Shown: positions 6,950 to 14,339 of the stretch, one piece after another
How the letters are laid out: every line of letters starts with the position of its first letter
Numbering within the stretch: position 1 is the stretch's first letter
Assembly: GCA_003353795.1 (NCBI GenBank)
Contig: PIVY01000038.1
Location: forward strand, 1 to 33,121
Length of the DNA stretch: 33,121 nt
Direction: 5' to 3'
From: a bacterium
GTDB lineage: Bacteria > Krumholzibacteriota > Krumholzibacteriia > LZORAL124-64-63
Position numbers and translations under genes: made by a program
Notes under the pieces: generated by a model
Database searches by the model: none
Told to the model about the DNA's origin: nothing
What the model saw: the letters and a program-made list of their open reading frames with translations, nothing else

Positions 6950-8197
6950 ATGCGTACCGTTTCCTGCCTCGCCCTCGCCACCGTCCTTCTTGCCGCCGCT
7001 GCCGGGGCCACGCCGCCCACGCCGCCGCATGTGTCCGGCGACTATGCTTCGCCGCCGCCGGTGGAGCGGCTCGAACCGCGAGAGCTGTGGCGCGTGACCG
7101 ACGGCGACGAGGAGTCGGGCGAGATCCTCGGCGAGATCCGCGATGCTGCCGTGGACGCCGAGGGCAACACCCTCCTGCTGGATGCCAGCTTCAACACCGT
7201 GCGCATGTACGACCCCGAGGGCGTGCCCCTGGGTACCGTCGGCCGCGACGGCGAGGGCCCTGGCGAGTTCCAGAACCCCGAGAATTGCCTGGCCTTGCCG
7301 GACGGGCGGGTGGGCGTGTCCCAGATCATGCCGGGGAAGGTCATCACCATGGATCGATCGGGCGATCCGGGCGAGTCGATCAACATGCCGGGCTCGGAGT
7401 CCATGCAGGTGCTCATGATGGCCGAGACAACGCAGAACGGATTCGTGGTCTGCACCTCGTCGATGAGCATGGGGGACGACACGATGACCTCGATCACGCG
7501 CCTGAGGAGCCTGGACATCGACGGCGCGCCGCGCACGGTCTTCCGTGAGCAAGAGCGCAAGATGGAGGTCTCGGGCGGCGGGATGGCCATGCGCGCCGGC
7601 GACGGCGACGATTTCTCGCGCTTCTGGTCTGCGGGGTGGGACGGTCGCGTCTACGTGTCGCCCCAGCCTGACGCCTACCTCATCGAAGTCTACGCCCCCG
7701 ACGGCACCCTCGAGCGGGTGATCGACGTGGCCTACGAATCGGTGGAGCGCACCGCCGAGGAGATCGCAGCCATCGAGGAGCAACGGTCGGGCATGAGTTT
7801 CAATGGCGGCTCGCTCGACATGGGTGAAGTCGAGCGGTACCTGCGAGACGTGGCCGTTCTTTACCCTCGCCCCGACGGCACGCTCTGGGTTGCGAGCAGC
7901 CGCGGTCGGCGCGAACGGCCCCAGGGCGCCGTGGGTGCTTTCGACGTGTTCGATCGGGAGGGAGGCTTCGTGGGGCGTGTGGCCGTGGCCGCCGATTTCG
8001 ACCCCGACTACGACCGGTTCGTCATCGACGGCGATCGTCTCTACGTCTTCAAGGAAGTCCTCGCGACTCCGGCGAGCACGCCTGGCGGCGGCGGCGGCGC
8101 CATGGTGATCCGGCTCGGCGAGCCGCGCGCCCCGGCTGATCCCGATCGCGAGCCCATGCCCTACGAGGTCGTCTGCTACGATCTGAAGGGTCTCTAG
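6950..8197 (+). CDS. Secreted 6-bladed beta-propeller (NHL-like) protein
   Basis: A 415-residue protein with a clear signal peptide (MRTVSCLALATVLLAAAAGA). Blade-like repeats follow: GEIRDAAVDAEGNTLLLDASFNTVRMYDPEGVPLGTVGRDGEGPGEFQNPENCLALPDGRV is the classic NHL/6-bladed pattern, with later blades such as RVYVSPQPDAYLIEVYAPDGTLERVI. Such proteins are usually periplasmic or surface-exposed and bind ligands or proteins; no catalytic motif is seen. GGAGG at 6939-6943 is 6 nt before ATG 6950. It diverges from the two-component operon across the four-half-site array, so it may be a regulon member. The stop shares a CTAG (8194-8197) with the convergent YaiI-family gene. Confidence 0.85.
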   Translation: MRTVSCLALATVLLAAAAGATPPTPPHVSGDYASPPPVERLEPRELWRVTDGDEESGEILGEIRDAAVDAEGNTLLLDASFNTVRMYDPEGVPLGTVGRDGEGPGEFQNPENCLALPDGRVGVSQIMPGKVITMDRSGDPGESINMPGSESMQVLMMAETTQNGFVVCTSSMSMGDDTMTSITRLRSLDIDGAPRTVFREQERKMEVSGGGMAMRAGDGDDFSRFWSAGWDGRVYVSPQPDAYLIEVYAPDGTLERVIDVAYESVERTAEEIAAIEEQRSGMSFNGGSLDMGEVERYLRDVAVLYPRPDGTLWVASSRGRRERPQGAVGAFDVFDREGGFVGRVAVAADFDPDYDRFVIDGDRLYVFKEVLATPASTPGGGGGAMVIRLGEPRAPADPDREPMPYEVVCYDLKGL

Positions 8198-8646
8198 GCG
8201 TCGCGCCGGATGGTGTTCACCATCTCGTCGAGCTTCTGCAGGAACAGCGAGCGGTCCTTCTTCTCGAACGGGGGAGGGCCGCCCATCATGACGCCCTGGT
8301 CGCGAAGCTGGGAGAGGAGTTGCCGTGTGGCCAGCGACTCACCTACGTTCTCGGACGTGAACGGCCTGCCCTTGTGACCCAGCACGAGGGCGCCCTTGTC
8401 GAGGCAGCGCGCGGCCAGGGGGATGTCGCCGGTGATGACGATGTCGTCCTGGTCGGCGCGCTCGACGATGAGGTCGTCCGCCTCGTCGAGACCCTTGTCG
8501 ACCACCACCAATTCCACCCAGTCGCCACCGGGAATGCGCATGTAGCTGTTGGCCACGAGCGTGACCTTCAGGCCGTAGCGCTGGGCTACCTTGTAGACCT
8601 CGTCCTTCACCGGACAGGCGTCGGCGTCGATGAAGACGTGCAGCAT
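8194..8646 (-). CDS. YaiI/YqxD (UPF0178) family protein
   Basis: A 150-residue cytoplasmic protein beginning MLHVFIDADACPVKDEVYKVA. It contains the family blocks VVVDKGLDEADDLIVERA, DIVITGDIPLAARCLDKGA and KGRPFTSENVGESLATRQL, and ends with the FEKKDRSLFLQKLDEM block. Length matches the family, which has a PIN/NYN-like fold; the conserved Asp residues (FIDADAC, EADD, TGD) suggest a metal-dependent nuclease-like site, but the biological role is not established. ATG 8646 overlaps the stop of the barrel gene by one base (TGATG), so it is translationally coupled at the end of a three-gene operon. A longer in-frame start up to 8787 lies inside the barrel gene and was rejected. Confidence 0.92.
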   Translation of the reverse strand: MLHVFIDADACPVKDEVYKVAQRYGLKVTLVANSYMRIPGGDWVELVVVDKGLDEADDLIVERADQDDIVITGDIPLAARCLDKGALVLGHKGRPFTSENVGESLATRQLLSQLRDQGVMMGGPPPFEKKDRSLFLQKLDEMVNTIRRDA

Positions 8647-9566
8647 CAGAAGTAGTACCGCATGTCGATGGTCGTCTGATTCAGGGTCATGTCGTTGCCG
8701 TTGTAGCCCAGCGTGGAGTAGGTCGTGGTGAAGTTGAGACCGATGGTGAAATCGTCGCGGCCCTGCAGGCCCAGGCGCAGGCTCCACATCCAGACCTCGA
8801 CACTCTCCCCGCTGCTGGCTGCGTCCTCGTAGTAGCCGCCGGTCAGGGCCAGTCCCAGCGGGATCTTGAGGTCCGACTGGGCGTCATAGCTGAAGGCCGC
8901 CCGGATGTCCGAGTCCCATTCATTCTCGCCCTTGCCGTCGAAGGACTCCCGGTAGAACACCGTGAGGTCGCCCAGCAGACCGAAGCGGCGGCTCAGTCCC
9001 CAGGCCGCGCGGAGGCCGCCGCTACCGCCGAGCGAGGTTCGACTGCGCACGAGTGGGACGTCGGTGCCCTCGAGGATACCGGAGGCCCAGTCGGCGAGGT
9101 TGACGAAGGTGCCGGCCCGGTTACCCAGGTCCAACGATCCGCTCAGCAGGAAACTGCGGGATTGATGGATGCGCATGAGCCAGCCGATGTCGTATCCCAG
9201 TCCTCCGGTCACGCCTTCGGCCAGCAGGGTGTTGGTGCTGGTGCCGATGCGGCCGAAGGTGAACAGGTCGACGTTGACCGCGAGCCAGTCCTTGACCCTG
9301 TGCTGGTAGATGAATCCGATGCCGGCCACCAGGAGATCGGCCTCGGTCGTGCCGAGGATGTTGCTGTCGGCCAGGTCGATGATCGGGACGCTGGCGTTGA
9401 TCGCCCGCCCCAAAGAGATCCTGGTCTCGACCTGGGTGACGAGGAAGGGTTCTTCGAGATCCGTCACCGGCACGAAGGTGTGCTCGCCGAGACGGGGCAG
9501 GCCCGTGGATTCAGCCGCAGATCCGGCGGCCAGCGAGAGCGTGATTAGGCAGACGATCCAGCGCAT
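8646..9566 (-). CDS. Outer-membrane beta-barrel protein (transporter-like)
   Basis: A 306-residue protein starting MRWIVCLITLSLAAGSAAES (signal peptide). Alternating hydrophobic strands follow, for example ADLLVAGIGFIYQHRVKDWLAVNVDLFTFGRIG, RFGLLGDLTVFYRES and DFTIGLNFTTTYSTLGY. It ends in TTIDMRYYF with a C-terminal Phe, the signature recognised by the BAM assembly machinery. An ATG at 9572 overlaps the upstream stop but sits only 2 nt after GGAGG; ATG 9566 gives an 8-nt spacer and is preferred. It sits between a PorT-like barrel and the YaiI-family gene in one operon. No specific family is recognised; a channel or structural role is likely. Confidence 0.75.
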   Translation of the reverse strand: MRWIVCLITLSLAAGSAAESTGLPRLGEHTFVPVTDLEEPFLVTQVETRISLGRAINASVPIIDLADSNILGTTEADLLVAGIGFIYQHRVKDWLAVNVDLFTFGRIGTSTNTLLAEGVTGGLGYDIGWLMRIHQSRSFLLSGSLDLGNRAGTFVNLADWASGILEGTDVPLVRSRTSLGGSGGLRAAWGLSRRFGLLGDLTVFYRESFDGKGENEWDSDIRAAFSYDAQSDLKIPLGLALTGGYYEDAASSGESVEVWMWSLRLGLQGRDDFTIGLNFTTTYSTLGYNGNDMTLNQTTIDMRYYF

Positions 9567-9568
9567 GC

Positions 9569-10219
9569 TCATCGCCTCCCCAGGGGGAAGAGGTAGCCCA
9601 CGAGAAACTCGAAGCCCCGATACTTCACGCTGGGACCGGAGAGACCCGGGATCTCGTCGGTGTTGTCGCGCTCCACGATGTCGCTCAATCCTTGCACGTA
9701 GCGCAGTTCGAAGGTGAGGAACTGGCTTCCCAGAGGCACCATGGCGCCGGCGCCGAACAGCGCGCCGACGGTGGTGTCCCGGAACTCGGCGGTTTGGTCC
9801 TCCGTCACGCCGTCGGCAGTCACCTCGGCATCGAGAAGGAAACTGAACTCGAGACCGGCGGTGACGAAACCCCGCACGCCCAACGGATCGCCGGTCACCC
9901 TCAACAGCATCGGCACCGTCATGTAGTTGAGCGCGTAGTCGACCTCGTCGACCACCGTCCCCCTGCTCTTGAAGACCTGCCGCGTCTTGCGGGGTGTGTA
10001 TCCCGGCTGGAGGCTCAGCGAGATGTCAGCTGCGAAATCCAGTTCGAAGACCGCGGTGCCGCCCAGCGCCGTCTGACCTTCCCAGCTACCTTCCGCCGGC
10101 AGCTGTCCAGTGAGCGAGTTCCTGACGCTCATCACCTGCACACCGAGCTTGCCGGTGAATGCCGACGCTGCGGGGGCGTGAATCGCAACCAAGATGAAGA
10201 AGAGCAACAGGCCTCGCAT
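9569..10219 (-). CDS. PorT-like outer-membrane beta-barrel protein
   Basis: A 216-residue protein with a signal peptide (MRGLLLFFILVAIHAPAASA) and about eight amphipathic strands. The blocks LNYMTVPMLLRVTG, VRGFVTAGLEFSFLLDA and TTVGALFGAGAMVPLGSQFLTFELRYVQGLSDI match the 'outer membrane protein beta-barrel' family typified by PorT and common in Bacteroidetes and relatives. The frame extends to 10282, but ATG 10219 starts exactly at the signal peptide and has an AAAGGA ribosome-binding site about 9 nt upstream. It is first in an operon with a second barrel and the YaiI-family gene. The final residues are charged (FPLGRR), unlike the usual aromatic end. Function unknown. Confidence 0.8.
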   Translation of the reverse strand: MRGLLLFFILVAIHAPAASAFTGKLGVQVMSVRNSLTGQLPAEGSWEGQTALGGTAVFELDFAADISLSLQPGYTPRKTRQVFKSRGTVVDEVDYALNYMTVPMLLRVTGDPLGVRGFVTAGLEFSFLLDAEVTADGVTEDQTAEFRDTTVGALFGAGAMVPLGSQFLTFELRYVQGLSDIVERDNTDEIPGLSGPSVKYRGFEFLVGYLFPLGRR

Positions 10220-10261
10220 GGGTGCGGTCCTTTCGGGGCTCGAGGTGTTGCCATAGTGGGC

Positions 10262-10281
10262 TGAGGGAGGCGAATCCCTCA
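10262..10281. promoter_or_regulatory. Inverted repeat upstream of the barrel operon
   Basis: TGAGGGA (10262-10268) and TCCCTCA (10275-10281) form a perfect 7-bp inverted repeat around GGCGAA, 43 nt upstream of the barrel start. It could be an operator or a leader hairpin. No matching copy was noticed elsewhere in the window. Confidence 0.3.
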
Positions 10282-10365
10282 AGCAAAAGGTTGTGCCCAG
10301 GAAAATGTGTCTGGTCCGTGGAAGGGTCTGTCAGAATGCCCAATTGTGAACTATTGCTGAATTTA

Positions 10366-10382
10366 CATCATGTTTCATGATG
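10366..10382. repeat. Perfect inverted repeat in the AT-rich intergenic region
   Basis: CATCATG (10366-10372) and CATGATG (10376-10382) flank TTT. It sits in the most AT-rich part (about 10338-10380) of the 215-nt gap between the TSUP permease gene and the barrel operon. No T-run follows on either strand, so an operator is at least as likely as a terminator. The rest of the gap (10220-10434) shows no convincing gene. Confidence 0.35.
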
Positions 10383-10434
10383 GGCTTGGAGACCTTGGCG
10401 GGCCGGGCATATTCGACTCTAGCTGGGCATGTCG

Positions 10435-11205
10435 CTAAAAGAACTTGTCCCACAACAACTTGGCCAACGTCAGCCCCACCGAGGCGACCAGGAACCACCG
10501 TACGAAGCCCGGCGACCGGCGCACCACTTCCCGAGCCCCCAGCGTGGACCCGATGATCTGACCCGCCCCCATGGCCAGTCCCACGGTCACCACCACCTTG
10601 CCGCCCAGGGCGAAGAACACGAGTGCCGTGGCGTTGCTGGTCACGTTCATCACCTTGGTGGCCGCCGTGGCGCGCCGCAGGTCGAGCCCGACCAGGGTCA
10701 CCAGCGCCAGGGACCAGAAGGCGCCCGTTCCCGGGCCGAAGAAGCCGTCGTGGAAGCCGAGGACGAGACCGCCGCACACCTGGAACAGGCGCCGGTCCAT
10801 GCGCGCTCGGGAACTCGTTGCGCCCAGTTTCGGCGAGGCGAGGGTATAGATCAGCATTGCCAGCAGCAGCACCGGGATGGACCAGGTGAGTTGATCGGGG
10901 CTCATCTGCTGGATGAGCAGGGTCCCGGCGGTGGCGCCACAGAAAGTGCAGACCACGGCCAGCCACCAGTCACGCAACCTCACGAGACCGCTGCCACGGA
11001 ATTTCCGCAGCGCCGTCCCCACGCCCATCACCGATTGCAGCTTGTTGGTGCCCAGGGCCAGATGGGGCGGCAATCCCACCGCCAGCAGCGCCGGGACGGT
11101 GATCAGGCCGCCGCCGCCGGCGATGCTGTCCACGAAACCCGCCAGGATACCCGCCACGAAGACGATGCCGTGTCCCAGGAGCGTGATGTCGGAACTCATG
11201 ATCAT
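10435..11205 (-). CDS. TSUP family transporter (TauE/SafE/YfcA-like permease)
   Basis: A 256-residue integral inner-membrane protein with about eight hydrophobic segments. Family hallmarks are the N-terminal half GFVDSIAGGGGLITVPALLAVGLPPHLALGTNKLQSVMG and the second-half repeat LGFHDGFFGPGTGAFWSLALV...ATAATKVMNVTSNATAL. These are the duplicated G-rich and TNK/TKVxN motifs of the DUF81/TSUP group. Members export or import sulfite, sulfoacetate, organosulfonates or other anions; the substrate cannot be read here. Two starts are possible, ATG 11205 and ATG 11199; the second has slightly better spacing from GGGA. It stands alone and diverges from the secreted orphan at 11313. Confidence 0.9.
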   Translation of the reverse strand: MIMSSDITLLGHGIVFVAGILAGFVDSIAGGGGLITVPALLAVGLPPHLALGTNKLQSVMGVGTALRKFRGSGLVRLRDWWLAVVCTFCGATAGTLLIQQMSPDQLTWSIPVLLLAMLIYTLASPKLGATSSRARMDRRLFQVCGGLVLGFHDGFFGPGTGAFWSLALVTLVGLDLRRATAATKVMNVTSNATALVFFALGGKVVVTVGLAMGAGQIIGSTLGAREVVRRSPGFVRWFLVASVGLTLAKLLWDKFF

Positions 11206-11250
11206 CCCGGCAAGTTAGCGCACCGGAGAATCGTGTCCAGGTCACCGTCC

Positions 11251-11280
11251 TTGCACGGGTCCACCGCGGCCTGTTAAAAT
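11251..11280 (+). promoter_or_regulatory. Extended -10 promoter of the 11313 gene
   Basis: TTGCAC (11251-11256) and TAAAAT (11275-11280) are 18 nt apart. A TG dinucleotide one base before the -10 (11272-11273) gives an extended -10. The start codon lies 32 nt downstream, with a clear GGAGG at 11301-11305. Confidence 0.55.
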
Positions 11281-11312
11281 TGTCGTTCGATCATTAACCC
11301 GGAGGGCTCTCC

Positions 11313-11930
11313 ATGCCGCGCTTCCTCGTCGTCCTGTTCCTGCTCGCCATCCTCGTTCCGTCCGTTCATGCGGATCAGCCCAAGTGGGCCTTCGAGGGGC
11401 AACTGCCGACCATCTTCCACGTGTACGAGCCGCTGCCGGCCGCCATCTACACCGACGACGGCGCCGTCCTCACCGAGGAGCAGATCAAGGGCTGCATGGA
11501 CATCGATCCGGGCGATCCGGTGGTTCTCATTCGCGACGGCCAGGTGGTGGGCAGCGGGACCATCGGCGAGATGGTCGCCCAGAAGTACGATGAGGCCCGT
11601 GACCGACACGCGATCTACTTCCGGGCCGCCGGTCTGCCCGACGGCGTCGAGACACCGGCCACGCTCCGGGGTCCGTCCGTTCTCGAAGATTCCGGCTACG
11701 ACCTCTACGTCCTCACCGACAAGGCCGTGGAAATCCTCGCTCCCGATCCGGCCTACACCGACATCGTCTGGGGCGTCCACGATTACTGCGTGCGGGTCGG
11801 CCGGCTTCGGTTCGCCGTCATCCGTGAGAACTGGTCGCCCACCGGTGGGTTTCGTGGCTGGCAGATCATCAAGTTCGAGGATACGGGCAACCTGAAGATC
11901 CACGCCGACTACACGTGGCAGCCGCGCTAG
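11313..11930 (+). CDS. Secreted protein of unknown function, 205 residues
   Basis: The product begins with a signal peptide (MPRFLVVLFLLAILVPSVHA). The mature part, about 185 residues, is mixed alpha/beta. It contains IYTDDGAVLTEEQIKGCMDIDPGDPVVLIRDGQVVGSGTIGEMV, which reads like a small barrel or signal-domain segment, and two cysteines (GCMD and DYCV) that could form a disulfide. I do not recognise a family. GGAGG 7 nt before ATG 11313, an extended -10 promoter and a terminator hairpin downstream mark it as a single-gene transcription unit. It diverges from the TSUP permease gene and converges on the cytochrome operon. Confidence 0.8.
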   Translation: MPRFLVVLFLLAILVPSVHADQPKWAFEGQLPTIFHVYEPLPAAIYTDDGAVLTEEQIKGCMDIDPGDPVVLIRDGQVVGSGTIGEMVAQKYDEARDRHAIYFRAAGLPDGVETPATLRGPSVLEDSGYDLYVLTDKAVEILAPDPAYTDIVWGVHDYCVRVGRLRFAVIRENWSPTGGFRGWQIIKFEDTGNLKIHADYTWQPR

Positions 11931-11961
11931 GAGCCGGAACCGCACCACGCCTCGAAGCGAG

Positions 11962-11991
11962 AAGCGGCCGCGCTGGATAGCGCGGCCGCTT
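11962..11991. terminator. Bidirectional terminator hairpin between convergent genes
   Basis: A perfect 13-bp stem pairs AAGCGGCCGCGCT (11962-11974) with its complement (11979-11991) around GGAT. It lies 31 nt after the 11313 gene and 22 nt beyond the stop of the cytochrome gene on the other strand. The T-tract is poor on the plus strand and modest (TTCTCGCTTC) on the minus strand. Confidence 0.7.
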
Positions 11992-12013
11992 GCCGTCGGC
12001 AGGATGAGGGCGA

Positions 12014-13144
12014 CTAGCGGCGTGATACCTTCTCGCCGGGGAGCTGCTCCGGGTAGAGGGGCTCGTCGTGACAGGCCTCGCAGGTGGGCGGATGCTGGAA
12101 GGCCCGATCGGCGTGGCAATCTTCACAGTCGAGTTCGGCGTGCTCCTCGTTGAGCGCCAGTCCCACCGAGCGGTGATTGAAGCTGCCGGTTTCCCAGTGG
12201 ATGTGGCAGTCGGCGCATTTGCCGGTGGGAGTGCGGAATTGCTGTGGCTCGCCGTGGCAGGTCCGGCAATCCAGCGTCTCGTGGTAGGGCTCGAGGCTCC
12301 ACCCGACCCGCGCGTTGTGCTCGAAGCGGTCGCGCGGTTCGACGGAGTGGCAGAAGGCGCAGTTGCGTTCGGCGTGACAGGCGCCGCAGGTCACCACATG
12401 GTCGAGCTTGCGGACCTCGTGGGCGCCGGTGTCGTGGCAGCTCTTGCAGGAGTCGCCGCGGTGGCAGTCGACGCACTGCAGCCCGAACTCCTCGACGTGA
12501 TCGGTGTGGTGGAACGAGACGGTCGGGCCCTCGGTGTAGGAGGTCTCGTAGTTGTACTGGTCGGTGGCCTCGATGAGCGGGTGAGGGATGCCCACGATGT
12601 CGGTGGTGTCGACATCTCCGACGCCGCCGCCGTTTGCCTGTTCGTGGCAGAACCCGCACGCGTTCTCGTGGGCCCAGTCGAGGTGACAGTTGATGCACTG
12701 CCGGTGATAGGCGCCCTTGAGCGCGGGCATGCGCAGATCCACCGCCTGCTTGTCGGCGTCGTGGCAGCTGCGGCAGGGCGGGATGGTGCCCGACTCCTCC
12801 GAGTAGTGATGACAGTTCTCGCAGCCACCGGTCATGTTGGCCATGCCGGCGTGAAGCCGATGGGCGAAAACCACCGGCTCGTAGAGATCGGCCAGCTGGT
12901 CGATGATCACGATGTCCGGCCCCTCGTCCACGACATGCTCACCGTAGAAGTGGCCGCCGTGGCGGGGGCAGGCAACCAGGCAGGGGTCCTCGGGGCTGGG
13001 TTTCTCGCAGGCGTGGCACTGGTTGCAGGCCGCCGGCTCGGGGCGCCAGGTCCCGTGAGGGTCTTCGACCGGCGACGAGGCCAGGGTGGACATCGGCGCG
13101 ATCGCCAGGATCAGCGCCAGCGAGATGACGATCGTCCTAGGCAT
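12014..13144 (-). CDS. Periplasmic 13-heme cytochrome c (class III-like)
   Basis: A 376-residue protein with a signal peptide (MPRTIVISLALILAIAPMSTLAS) and thirteen CxxCH motifs: CNQCH, CENCH, CRSCH, CINCH, CGFCH, CVDCH, CKSCH, CGACH, CAFCH, CRTCH, CADCH, CEDCH and CEACH. Paired motifs with preceding His (FAHRLHAGMANMTGGCENCHH...CRSCH) resemble cytochrome c3 units. Extra cysteines C46, C55 and C59 follow the first heme. AAGGAG lies 9 nt before ATG 13144, choosing this start over in-frame ATGs at 13153 and 13162. The start overlaps the HybB-like gene by 8 nt. It is inferred to be the periplasmic electron acceptor or donor of the ferredoxin/NrfD membrane module, comparable to HmcA or Geobacter CbcS. 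It would need the System II synthase encoded at 21881. Confidence 0.92.
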   Translation of the reverse strand: MPRTIVISLALILAIAPMSTLASSPVEDPHGTWRPEPAACNQCHACEKPSPEDPCLVACPRHGGHFYGEHVVDEGPDIVIIDQLADLYEPVVFAHRLHAGMANMTGGCENCHHYSEESGTIPPCRSCHDADKQAVDLRMPALKGAYHRQCINCHLDWAHENACGFCHEQANGGGVGDVDTTDIVGIPHPLIEATDQYNYETSYTEGPTVSFHHTDHVEEFGLQCVDCHRGDSCKSCHDTGAHEVRKLDHVVTCGACHAERNCAFCHSVEPRDRFEHNARVGWSLEPYHETLDCRTCHGEPQQFRTPTGKCADCHIHWETGSFNHRSVGLALNEEHAELDCEDCHADRAFQHPPTCEACHDEPLYPEQLPGEKVSRR

Positions 13145-14339
13145 GGTGCGCATCTCCTTCATGATCCAGGACCGGTAGGTTGAGGACGAAGAAACGGTAG
13201 AGGAGGACCAGGATCGCGATGAATCCCGCGGTGACCAGGACCTCGGACCAGGCCGGCACGTAGGGCTGCTCGGCATAGAGCGGCTTGTAGCCGATGACGA
13301 ACACGTTGATGCGGTTGAGCGCCACGCCGCCGACGATCATGGCCGCCGCGGAGAACAACCAGGTCTGGTTGCGTCGCAGCCTGTGGGTCATGAGGATGAA
13401 GGCCGGCACCACCACGCCGACGACCACTTCCACGAGCCAGCTGATCGATTGCAACGAGGGCTCGGCCAGGTAGGTGTAGGTGCCGCGGCTCACCATGTCG
13501 ATGAGCTTGGCGGCGAAGTAGAGGGTCAAGAGGAACGGGATCATCCGGCCGAGGGGCGCCAGGACGTCGAGGTCGAACGGGTGCTTCAGCGAGCGCGACG
13601 CCAGGTACGACTCGAAGATCACCATGGCCAGCCCCACCGCGAACGCCGACAGCAGGAACTGCAGCGGCAGGACGGAAGTGTGCCACAAAGGATGCAGCTT
13701 GCTGGGTGCGATGACCATGAGCGTGCCGAGCGACGACTGGTGCGCGCAGCTCAGGACCACGCCGGCGATGATGAAGAAACTCATCACGCGATTCAGCGTG
13801 GCGTCCAGCACGTTCAGGACTTTCTCGGTGGCGCCATTGAAGCGGGCCATCCCGCCCCGCCAGTTCACGCGTCCCTTGAAGCGCTCGACCACGATGGGCA
13901 GGAACTCGATGTAGAGCACGGTCAGGTACATCAGCACGCAGACGCCCACCTCGAAGAGGGCCGAGTTGCCCTGCCAGTACCAGGGCATGAGCACGTGCCA
14001 GATGTTGTAGTAGCGGCCCAGATCGATGAACACGCCGAGCGCCACGAAGGTGTAGCCGAGCATGGCCGTCAGCAGCGCCGGGCGCACGATGGAGTGGAAG
14101 CGTTCGCGATGCAGGATGTGGGCGATGAAGGCGGTCGTGAAGCCGCCCGCGGCGAGGGCCACGCCCGAGGCCACGTCGATGCCGATCCAGATGCCCCACG
14201 GATACTGGTCGTCGAGATTGGTGACCGCGCCGATGCCGAAGACGAAGCGCGCAGCCAGCACGGCGATGCCGGCCACGGCGATCACGGTCAGCGTCATGAC
14301 GCCGCGCGTGAAGAACGGGACCTTTGCTTGCTCATTCAT
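13137..14339 (-). CDS. HybB/NrfD-family integral membrane quinone-site subunit
   Basis: A 400-residue protein with about ten transmembrane helices, the size and topology of HybB rather than the shorter eight-helix NrfD. Recognisable blocks are DQYPWGIWIGIDVASGVALAAGGF near the second helix, DLGRYYNIWHVLMPWYWQGNSALFEVGVCVLMYL, and GVALNRINVFVIGYKPLYAEQPYVPAWSEVLVTAGF near the C-terminus. Such proteins exchange electrons between the menaquinone pool and a periplasmic Fe-S partner and may move protons. The start overlaps the ferredoxin gene by 8 nt and its end overlaps the cytochrome gene by 8 nt, so the three are tightly coupled. No hydrogenase subunits are nearby, so the call is family-level only. 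Confidence 0.93.
   Translation of the reverse strand: MNEQAKVPFFTRGVMTLTVIAVAGIAVLAARFVFGIGAVTNLDDQYPWGIWIGIDVASGVALAAGGFTTAFIAHILHRERFHSIVRPALLTAMLGYTFVALGVFIDLGRYYNIWHVLMPWYWQGNSALFEVGVCVLMYLTVLYIEFLPIVVERFKGRVNWRGGMARFNGATEKVLNVLDATLNRVMSFFIIAGVVLSCAHQSSLGTLMVIAPSKLHPLWHTSVLPLQFLLSAFAVGLAMVIFESYLASRSLKHPFDLDVLAPLGRMIPFLLTLYFAAKLIDMVSRGTYTYLAEPSLQSISWLVEVVVGVVVPAFILMTHRLRRNQTWLFSAAAMIVGGVALNRINVFVIGYKPLYAEQPYVPAWSEVLVTAGFIAILVLLYRFFVLNLPVLDHEGDAHHA

Noticed and set aside
12068-13183. 371-codon plus-strand frame across the cytochrome gene
   Set aside because: Antisense of thirteen CxxCH motifs; hydrophobic Val/Ala composition is a by-product of the reverse frame.
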